From: BRH-c54 sp036567945
GTDB taxonomy: Bacteria; Bacteroidota; Bacteroidia; Flavobacteriales_E; Vicingaceae
Direction of reading: 5' to 3'
Length of the DNA stretch: 5,811 nucleotides
NCBI GenBank assembly: GCA_036567945.1
Contig: DATCTM010000042.1
Coordinates: forward strand, 1-5,811
Below are positions 1-4,942 of this stretch, one piece after another. The translations under genes were made by a program, and so were the position numbers. Position 1 is the stretch's first letter. Each line of letters starts with the position of its first letter. Under the pieces are notes generated by a model. That model was not told where the DNA came from and ran no database searches. It saw nothing but the letters and a program-made list of their open reading frames with translations.

Positions 1-1146
1 GAAGCTAGTCTTTTTAATGATTATTATAAATGGATACCATTAGCAACATTAGGTATGGTAGTTTTTATTGTTTTTGAATCATTTTTACAAGCATTGAGAA
101 AAACAGTATTTACCAATTTTTTAAGAAATATTGTTGTAAGGGTATACTGGTTGGTAGCCTTGTTTTTTTATTATAAAGGCTATTGTACTTTTTATCAATT
201 TATGTTGATTTATATGTTGGGTTATTTTTTTACGGCAGCATTGTGTGTTCTACAATTAATGGCTAATAAAGAACTTTCATTTGATGTTAATAAAACATAT
301 TTTAAATCGAGATTGTTGAAGCCTATAATAAATTATGGGGGATATACTATTTTTAGCGGACTTACTTTAATGTTAGTTGTAAATGTTGATACATTAATGA
401 TAGGAGCACTTTTACCTGAAGATAAATTAACTTTTGTTGGAATTTATGCGGTCGCTACTTATATTGCGTCTGTAATATCTGTTCCTAATGCTGCTTTAGC
501 AAGAATAGCATCGCCATTAATAGCACATGACTGGAGAGCTAAAAATTTAAAGAATATAGATGAAGTGTATAAAAAAAGTTCGGTATTAATGTCATTTGCG
601 GCAGGAATTATATTTGGAGCAATAGCTATTAATATTGATGAAATTTTAGCATTAATGAAACCTGAATTTGCGGCCGCTAAATATGTGGTTTTAGTATTAG
701 GGTTTTCTAGGTTGTTAAGTATGACTTTTGGGGTAAATTATGCCATCTTAGTGGTTACTAAATTTTATAGAGCAGAGACATTCTTAGCAATATTTTTACT
801 TGTATTGGTTGTTGTAACCAATTTTATATTTATACCAATTTATGGCATTTTAGGAGCGGCAATGGGGACAGCAATAGCAATTATTATGTTTAATATACTT
901 ATGTTTTTATATATCAAGTATAAAATTAATTTACAACCATTTACTGTTAAAACATTAAACATGTTGCTTATTGGAGCTTTTGCAGCAGTAGTAGCTTACT
1001 TTCTTCCGTTAAGTATTGAAAATCATATAATATCAATAATTGCAAAGTCAGCAATTTTCTGCTTTTTATATATACTTCCGGTTTATTTATTAAAAGTATC
1101 AGAAGATATTAACTCTGTTGTAGATAAGTATTTGTTTAGAAGATAA
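1..1146 (+). CDS. Polysaccharide flippase (Wzx/MATE-like), 5' partial
   Basis: This is an inner-membrane flippase that would move a lipid-linked glycan unit from the cytoplasmic to the periplasmic face. The frame is open from the first base (reads EASLFNDYYKW...), so the gene begins upstream; the ATG at position 55 is internal. The window holds 381 residues. Family members usually have about 450-500, so roughly 80-120 N-terminal residues are missing. About nine or ten hydrophobic segments are visible (near residues 42-58, 66-87, 113-136, 144-162, 193-212, 225-242, 258-280, 282-304, 318-337 and 342-363), separated by short Lys/Arg-rich loops. The stretch NVDTLMIG (128-135) and the following ARIASPLIAHDW (167-178) resemble the mid-region of Polysacc_synt/MVIN-superfamily flippases. 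It ends with KYLFRR and TAA, 17 bases from the convergent SDR gene. The glycan substrate cannot be read from the sequence. Confidence is high for the superfamily and moderate for a Wzx role specifically. Confidence 0.86.
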   Translation, partial: EASLFNDYYKWIPLATLGMVVFIVFESFLQALRKTVFTNFLRNIVVRVYWLVALFFYYKGYCTFYQFMLIYMLGYFFTAALCVLQLMANKELSFDVNKTYFKSRLLKPIINYGGYTIFSGLTLMLVVNVDTLMIGALLPEDKLTFVGIYAVATYIASVISVPNAALARIASPLIAHDWRAKNLKNIDEVYKKSSVLMSFAAGIIFGAIAINIDEILALMKPEFAAAKYVVLVLGFSRLLSMTFGVNYAILVVTKFYRAETFLAIFLLVLVVVTNFIFIPIYGILGAAMGTAIAIIMFNILMFLYIKYKINLQPFTVKTLNMLLIGAFAAVVAYFLPLSIENHIISIIAKSAIFCFLYILPVYLLKVSEDINSVVDKYLFRR

Positions 1147-1163
1147 TATTCTGAAATATAAAG

Positions 1164-1850
1164 TTATCGGTTAGAGTAATATTTTGCAATAATATCTTCG
1201 TTATAATTAGTTTTGATTTCAAAGTTTATTTTTTTAAGATAATTTATAAACTCAAAATTATTTGGAGTATAAACACTACCTTCTTTTTTTATTTCATAAA
1301 GGGCCTTTTTTTTGATTATTTTTTCAAAAATAGAGACCATTTCTAAAATACTTATTTTATTATCAAAGCAAATATTTAATATTTTATTATCATATTCACT
1401 AGAATCAATAATTCCTGATAGTAAAACACTTAAATCGTCAACATCAATTAAGTAGCGATATGCATTAGCAAATAATAAGAAATGTTGATTTGTTTTTATT
1501 GTGTTGAATAAAAAATTAGTTAATGTATGAGGGTTAGAAGAATTACCTACCACTATAGGTAATCGAAAGATAATAAAAGAACTGAAGTTTTCAGAAATAT
1601 ATTTTTCAATTTTTAATTTATGTTGAATATATGCTGACTGTTTCAAGCTTTCATCAAATACACTACAAGTACTAAAATAAATAAGTTTGGATGTAGATGA
1701 ACTATAATTCTTAAGAAGTTCAAATTCTCTTTTATATTTAACTACTTCTATTTCTCTAGAATTAGATACACCAGAGGCAAATAGAATCACATTCGAATTT
1801 GCTGAATAATGCTTAAATGCACTTGCTATAAGTCCTTTACCAATCAACAT
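1164..1850 (-). CDS. Compact NAD(P)-dependent sugar epimerase/dehydratase (extended SDR)
   Basis: This 228-residue cytoplasmic protein belongs to the extended short-chain dehydrogenase/reductase group that acts on nucleotide sugars. Visible in order are a minimal nucleotide-binding motif GKGLIAS (4-10), ASGVSNS (25-31), the catalytic-serine strand YFSTCSVF (58-65), the YxxxK pair Y74/K78 (YIQHK), the RLPIVVG strand (96-102) and YRYLIDVDDL (131-140), which matches the 'RxxxhVdDl' segment of epimerases. It is shorter than typical epimerases (about 300-340 residues): the glycine motif is reduced to GxGxIA and the C-terminal substrate domain is small. The ATG at 1850-1848 is chosen because an in-frame stop lies seven codons upstream with no standard start between. 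It runs opposite to both flanking genes, so it needs its own promoter; I see no full TAnnTTTG box on this strand. Sampled rows are very AT-rich. The exact reaction (epimerase, reductase or dehydratase) is unknown. Confidence 0.78.
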   Translation of the reverse strand: MLIGKGLIASAFKHYSANSNVILFASGVSNSREIEVVKYKREFELLKNYSSSTSKLIYFSTCSVFDESLKQSAYIQHKLKIEKYISENFSSFIIFRLPIVVGNSSNPHTLTNFLFNTIKTNQHFLLFANAYRYLIDVDDLSVLLSGIIDSSEYDNKILNICFDNKISILEMVSIFEKIIKKKALYEIKKEGSVYTPNNFEFINYLKKINFEIKTNYNEDIIAKYYSNR

Positions 1851-1922
1851 TTTGTAAAGATATATATTTTAATAATAATTGAACTATTTTTGAATTAAAC
1901 TAAGTACTTAAACATAAAGTTT

Positions 1923-1930
1923 TATCTTTG
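1923..1930 (+). promoter_or_regulatory. Candidate -7 promoter box (TATCTTTG) of the glycosyltransferase gene
   Basis: TATCTTTG matches the Bacteroidota -7 consensus TAnnTTTG exactly and lies 54 bases before the TTG start of the glycosyltransferase. The only nearby TTG that could serve as a -33 element ends at 1892, leaving about 30 bases, longer than the usual 17-23. The call therefore rests on the -7 box and its position alone. Confidence 0.4.
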
Positions 1931-1984
1931 TTCGCAACTAAAATAAGTTAATTTAAGGTGTATTAAAAGAGAAAAAGTTAAAAA

Positions 1985-3043
1985 TTGAAATCAAAAATTA
2001 TATATACTTACCCAACATATGGTTCTTTTGTAAGAAATGATATAGCGTTGTTATCAAAATATTATGAAGTAAGAACATTTGCATTTGATCCACCAAAAAA
2101 ATTTTTAACTCCATTTTATTTTTTTAGGCAATTTTTTTTTCTACTCTTTAATATAAAAAGCACTTCTATTTTAATATGTCAATTTGCAGGATATCATTCT
2201 TTTTTACCTAATTTATTTGCTATAATAACAAAAAAAGCTTCATTAAATGTTTTGGGAGGAACTGAATGTGTTTCATTTCCTTCAATTAATTATGGAAATT
2301 TTAATAAGTTTCTTTTAGGGTTTTTTACAAAGTGGTCTTTAAAAATGGTTAAACACATTGCTCCAGTACATGAAAGTTTAGTTATTTCTGATTATACTTA
2401 TACTACTGATGATTACCCACAGCAAGGTTATAAACATTTCTGTCCGAGTATTAAGGCGCCACATACAACAATCTGTTACGGATATAGTTCTACTCAATTT
2501 TATAAATCAAAGGATAAAAAAAGTAATTCATTTATTACTGTAGCCTATTTAAATGCTCCTAATTATTATAGAAAGGGTATTGACTTAATTTTTGAAATGG
2601 CACTTCGGTTTCCAGAGAGCACTTTTACAATTATAGGAAATAATTCTCAAATGAAATATACTTCCATACCAACTAATGTATGTTTGATTTCTTCTGTGCC
2701 TTATGAAGAGTTAAAAGATTACTATAGTTCTCACGAGTTTTATTTTCAATTGTCAATATGCGAAGGCTTTCCTAGTGCGATTTGTGAAGCAATGTTGTGC
2801 GAATGCATTCCTATAGGATCTAATGTAGCTGCTATTCCTGAGATAATTGGCGATGCGGGTTATGTGTTATATAAAAAAGATGTAAATGATTTAGAACAGT
2901 TAATAAATAAAGCATTAACTTCTGAAAAAAAAGAACTTGGTATTAAAGCAAGAAATAGGATTATAACTAAATATCCACCACAAGAAAGAGAAAAGCTTTC
3001 AGCCTTAGTTGCTGAATTGATTGATAATAAGAATAGTCTGTGA
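1985..3043 (+). CDS. GT-B glycosyltransferase, family 4-like, TTG start
   Basis: This 352-residue enzyme would transfer a sugar from a nucleotide donor onto a growing lipid-linked glycan at the cytoplasmic face of the inner membrane. The N-terminal Rossmann half begins KIIYTYPTYGSFVRNDIALL and carries an acceptor-side loop NVLGGTECVSFPS (88-100). The C-terminal donor half has the family 4 signatures: YRKGID (195-200), FTIIGNN (214-220), VPYEELKDYYS (238-248) and the E-x7-E motif EGFPSAICE (E260 to E268), followed by GSNVAAIPEIIGD (278-290). A hydrophobic Phe-rich patch at 43-55 could dock on the membrane. The start is TTG at 1985: an in-frame TAA lies at 1979-1981, the next in-frame Met is residue 121, and starting there would delete the N-terminal domain. 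No strong ribosome-binding site is seen, only a purine-rich AAAGAGAAAAAG. Linkage and sugar specificity cannot be inferred. It is transcribed away from the SDR gene and followed by a probable terminator. Confidence 0.9.
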   Translation: MKSKIIYTYPTYGSFVRNDIALLSKYYEVRTFAFDPPKKFLTPFYFFRQFFFLLFNIKSTSILICQFAGYHSFLPNLFAIITKKASLNVLGGTECVSFPSINYGNFNKFLLGFFTKWSLKMVKHIAPVHESLVISDYTYTTDDYPQQGYKHFCPSIKAPHTTICYGYSSTQFYKSKDKKSNSFITVAYLNAPNYYRKGIDLIFEMALRFPESTFTIIGNNSQMKYTSIPTNVCLISSVPYEELKDYYSSHEFYFQLSICEGFPSAICEAMLCECIPIGSNVAAIPEIIGDAGYVLYKKDVNDLEQLINKALTSEKKELGIKARNRIITKYPPQEREKLSALVAELIDNKNSL

Positions 3044-3080
3044 TACAGTTTTCTAATAATCATTATTATAATATTTCATT

Positions 3081-3104
3081 TTGATGTGTACCATCAATTT
3101 TTTT
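3081..3104 (+). terminator. Probable intrinsic terminator after the glycosyltransferase
   Basis: The sequence contains a 6-bp stem TTGATG / CATCAA around a 5-base loop TGTAC, followed directly by seven T residues (3098-3104). It starts 37 bases past the stop codon. The stem is short and has only two G/C pairs, so termination may be partial. A second weaker dyad (TGATAA / TTATCA, 3104-3122, then TTTT) follows and could assist. Confidence 0.5.
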
Positions 3105-3174
3105 GATAAAATTACCTTATCATTTTCCTGTAAAAACGCTTTACAACATAAGTAGTTGATGATTAAGTTATTAA

Positions 3175-3210
3175 ATTTCAACTATGTGTTGAAATAATCA
3201 GTCTGATTAT
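3175..3210. repeat. Two abutting inverted repeats upstream of the FkbM gene
   Basis: The first dyad is ATTTCAAC (3175-3182) and GTTGAAAT (3188-3195), 8 bp perfect with a 5-base loop TATGT. The second is ATAATCAG, T, CTGATTAT (3194-3210), an 8+1+8 perfect palindrome that shares two bases with the first. They lie 24 or more bases before the candidate -7 box at 3234-3241 and 51 bases before the FkbM start. This position would suit an operator or an RNA hairpin pair, but neither has a T-run making a terminator. The dyads are seen directly; a regulatory role is inference, and AT-rich DNA produces such dyads by chance. Confidence 0.4.
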
Positions 3211-3233
3211 GTAAATTACAATAATGAAAAATC

Positions 3234-3241
3234 TATATTTG
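3234..3241 (+). promoter_or_regulatory. Candidate -7 promoter box (TATATTTG) of the FkbM gene
   Basis: TATATTTG is an exact match to TAnnTTTG, ending 19 bases before the FkbM ATG. That would give a leader of roughly a dozen bases, which is short but possible. No TTG occurs at the expected -33 distance. Since a probable terminator separates the FkbM gene from the glycosyltransferase gene, an independent promoter here makes sense. Confidence 0.38.
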
Positions 3242-3260
3242 GCTTTTTTATTATGAACTT

Positions 3261-4163
3261 ATGAAATTATTTTATCAAATAATATATCACCCTGCCATAA
3301 ATTATATTTTAAGAAATTTTCTGAAAATGATTAGGGTATTTTTCTTAAAGACAATAGTTATGCCTGTTAGTGGCAAAATAAAAGTTAAATATAAAAAAAA
3401 CATTATTTTTCTTCATACAAATCAAACTTGTTTTGTTTCTAGAGAAATTTTCTTTAAAGGAGCTAATAATTATGAATTTACTACTCTTTTTGAGCATTTA
3501 GTAAAACAATCAGAAGTCTTTTTTGATATAGGAGCTAATATTGGGTACTTTACAATTTTAGGAGAAACATTAAATCCTTCATTAAAAACATTTTCATTTG
3601 AACCTTCAGTAGGACCTCTTTATTATTTGAACAGGAATATTATACAGAATAATTTAAAAAATGTAGTGTTGATTGATAAAGCAGTTTCTGATATTGATGG
3701 TAGGCTTCAGTTCTATGATGTGGTAAGCAAAAAATATCCTTGGATAGAATACAATTTAAATGGTTCAAATAGTCTTCAAAATATACATGGTAGAGAAAAA
3801 GCGTCTTCGTACGAGGTTGATGTTATTACTTTGGCAAGTGTTATGGCTAAGTATAATTTAGATAAAGTTGATTTGATTAAGTTAGATACGGAATGCACGG
3901 AACATCTTATTTTAAAAAGTAGTTTAGATGTTATTAATAAACATAAGCCAATTATTATATGTGAGGTTTATGATGTGATTGAAAATGAGGTTCAAGAATG
4001 TTTGGATAAGATGGATAAATATGAACTTTTTCAGTATAAAGAAAAAATTAAAAAACTAAAAAGAATTAAAAATTTAAATGAAGTTTCTAATGATAATTTG
4101 GATAGAAACTTTATATTTTGTCCACAAGAAAAAAGGGATTATATATCCCTTTTTATTAATTAA
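3261..4163 (+). CDS. FkbM-family SAM-dependent methyltransferase
   Basis: This 300-residue class I methyltransferase of the FkbM family (Methyltransf_21) would use S-adenosylmethionine to O-methylate a hydroxyl, here most likely on a sugar of the surface glycan. Residues 1-60 are a basic, partly hydrophobic leader with no clear transmembrane helix. The Rossmann core then shows motif I, FFDIGANIGYFT (87-98), the acidic ribose-binding strand FSFEP (111-115), NNLKNVVLIDKAVSD (130-144) and the family motif VDLIKLDTECTE (203-214). In most FkbM proteins the last motif reads DxEGxE; here Cys212 replaces the glycine (codon TGC, 3894-3896), while Asp209, Glu211 and Glu214 are kept. IIICEVYD (231-238) is the usual following strand. 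ATG 3261 is the first usable start, because ATG 3253 stops after three codons. The last codons form half of a terminator hairpin, and the stop lies 4 bases from the convergent sulfotransferase gene. The methylated substrate is not identifiable. Confidence 0.92.
   Translation: MKLFYQIIYHPAINYILRNFLKMIRVFFLKTIVMPVSGKIKVKYKKNIIFLHTNQTCFVSREIFFKGANNYEFTTLFEHLVKQSEVFFDIGANIGYFTILGETLNPSLKTFSFEPSVGPLYYLNRNIIQNNLKNVVLIDKAVSDIDGRLQFYDVVSKKYPWIEYNLNGSNSLQNIHGREKASSYEVDVITLASVMAKYNLDKVDLIKLDTECTEHLILKSSLDVINKHKPIIICEVYDVIENEVQECLDKMDKYELFQYKEKIKKLKRIKNLNEVSNDNLDRNFIFCPQEKRDYISLFIN
4130..4154. terminator. Bidirectional terminator hairpin inside the 3' end of the FkbM frame
   Basis: AAAAAGGGAT (4130-4139) and ATCCCTTTTT (4145-4154) form a perfect 10-bp stem with a 5-base loop TATAT. 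The A-run and T-run make it act as a U-tailed hairpin in both directions. On the + strand it lies wholly within the FkbM coding region, ending six bases before the TAA. On the - strand it begins 13 bases after the sulfotransferase stop. It therefore fits as the shared terminator of the two convergent genes. Confidence 0.75.
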
Positions 4164-4167
4164 GTAG

Positions 4168-4779
4168 TTATTCTTTTTGTACAATTTTAGAACCATATTC
4201 ATTTTTGTATTTATAGCCATATTTCGGAGCTGATAACATTTCCTCTTTAAATTCAAGATCTAAAAAATCACAGATTTCAGCCACAGTATCTTTTGGGTCT
4301 TCAGTTAAAGATTGCAAATCAACTTTATGAACGTCAATACCTTCAGGGAGTATTTCTGGGATTTCGGCAACTTTTTCAAGATATTCTTCAGCAAGTTTCT
4401 CAGAAACACTTTCTCTTCTGCAAATACTTTCAATGTTCTTTTCAAGGTCTCTTTCCATTAATATGATTTTTGGTTCTAGTTCCAAATAATCATCTAAAGA
4501 CATTTCGCTATTAGGGAACGGTCTTTTAAAAAGACCTATTGTTGGAGATAAAAATCTCACAATTCTATTTGCTAAGTGGGTAAATCTATTTGCTTTTGTA
4601 GATTTACGCACTTGTAAGTGGTATATTAATTTATTACCTGCATACTTTTTACCTACAACTTTTGTGATATTACCTTTTAAATCTTCATTAAGCATTGCAA
4701 TTTCAGGATGACCTCCTAATATGGCTGTTAATAAACTTGTTCCGCTATGTTGTGCTCCTAGAACTAAAATGTAATTCAT
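4168..4779 (-). CDS. Compact sulfotransferase-family protein (P-loop, PAPS-dependent)
   Basis: This 203-residue protein resembles PAPS-dependent sulfotransferases, which would place a sulfate on a hydroxyl of the glycan. The N-terminal ILVLGAQHSGTSLL (4-17) is the 5'-phosphosulfate loop; most relatives have Arg-Ser-Gly-Thr, whereas here His11 precedes SGT. GGHPEIAMLNED (22-33) follows, with Glu32 a candidate catalytic base. IILMERDLEKNIES (105-118) fits the 3'-phosphate site, with Arg110 and Ser118 eight residues apart, the spacing seen in characterised sulfotransferases. VDLQSLTEDPKDTVAEICDFLDLEF (153-177) is the C-terminal segment common to the family. It is shorter than the usual 250-300 residues, with a reduced middle. 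The ATG at 4779-4777 sits four residues ahead of the loop strand. Sampled rows have higher G+C than the SDR and FkbM genes, which may mean a separate origin. It is divergent from the LamG gene and convergent with FkbM. Substrate is unknown, and loss of activity cannot be excluded. Confidence 0.8.
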   Translation of the reverse strand: MNYILVLGAQHSGTSLLTAILGGHPEIAMLNEDLKGNITKVVGKKYAGNKLIYHLQVRKSTKANRFTHLANRIVRFLSPTIGLFKRPFPNSEMSLDDYLELEPKIILMERDLEKNIESICRRESVSEKLAEEYLEKVAEIPEILPEGIDVHKVDLQSLTEDPKDTVAEICDFLDLEFKEEMLSAPKYGYKYKNEYGSKIVQKE

Positions 4780-4802
4780 AATTTTTTAATTAGTTATTGA
4801 TG

Positions 4803-4816
4803 TTTACAACTGTAAA
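4803..4816. repeat. Palindrome TTTACA-AC-TGTAAA upstream of the sulfotransferase gene
   Basis: A perfect 6-2-6 inverted repeat lies 23 bases before the sulfotransferase start, in the region shared with the divergent LamG gene. Its minus strand includes TACAGTTG, one mismatch from TAnnTTTG, so the site could be an operator overlapping a weak promoter. Only the symmetry is certain; function is inferred. Confidence 0.3.
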
Positions 4817-4892
4817 GTTACGTTTTTTATAAAGTTTAAAAAAGAGTTATGTTGTCTAAAAGATTTTTTTAGCATCTAAGGTATTTTTAACT

Positions 4893-4900
4893 TATTTTTG
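4893..4900 (+). promoter_or_regulatory. Candidate -7 promoter box (TATTTTTG) of the LamG/T9SS gene
   Basis: TATTTTTG is an exact match to TAnnTTTG, 42 bases before the ATG, giving a leader of about 35 bases. No TTG stands at the usual -33 distance; the nearest ends at 4854, 38 bases away. It sits inside an imperfect dyad (TAACTT 4888-4893, AAGTTA 4915-4920) of uncertain meaning. Confidence 0.4.
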
Positions 4901-4942
4901 TTATTAATAATAAAAAGTTATTTTTAATTTAAATCAAATAGA

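Noticed and set aside
55..57. ATG at 55 as the true start of the flippase
   Set aside because: The frame is open to base 1 with plausible flippase sequence before it, and a start here would give a protein lacking several N-terminal membrane segments.
1139..1199. Inverted repeat GAAGATA / TATCTTC between the flippase and SDR gene ends, as a shared terminator
   Set aside because: The arms are only 7 bp, 47 bases apart, AT-rich and without a following T-run, so it is weak compared with the hairpin at 4130-4154.
1855..1862. TATCTTTA on the minus strand as the SDR promoter box
   Set aside because: It mismatches the last consensus base and lies four bases before the ATG, too close to leave room for a transcript start.
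2860..3063. 67-codon minus-strand frame opposite the end of the glycosyltransferase gene
   Set aside because: It is antisense to well-conserved glycosyltransferase coding sequence, has no recognisable motif, and is a typical shadow frame.
4074..4256. 60-codon minus-strand frame spanning the FkbM/sulfotransferase junction
   Set aside because: It overlaps both real genes in another frame, crosses the terminator hairpin, and its Lys/Asn/Ile-rich translation resembles no family I know.
1972..4938. Similar leader words (AAAAAGTTA ... AAATCAAA) before the glycosyltransferase and LamG starts as a shared regulatory repeat
   Set aside because: Spacing differs (7 versus 10 bases) and both words are low-complexity A/T-rich sequence likely to recur by chance.
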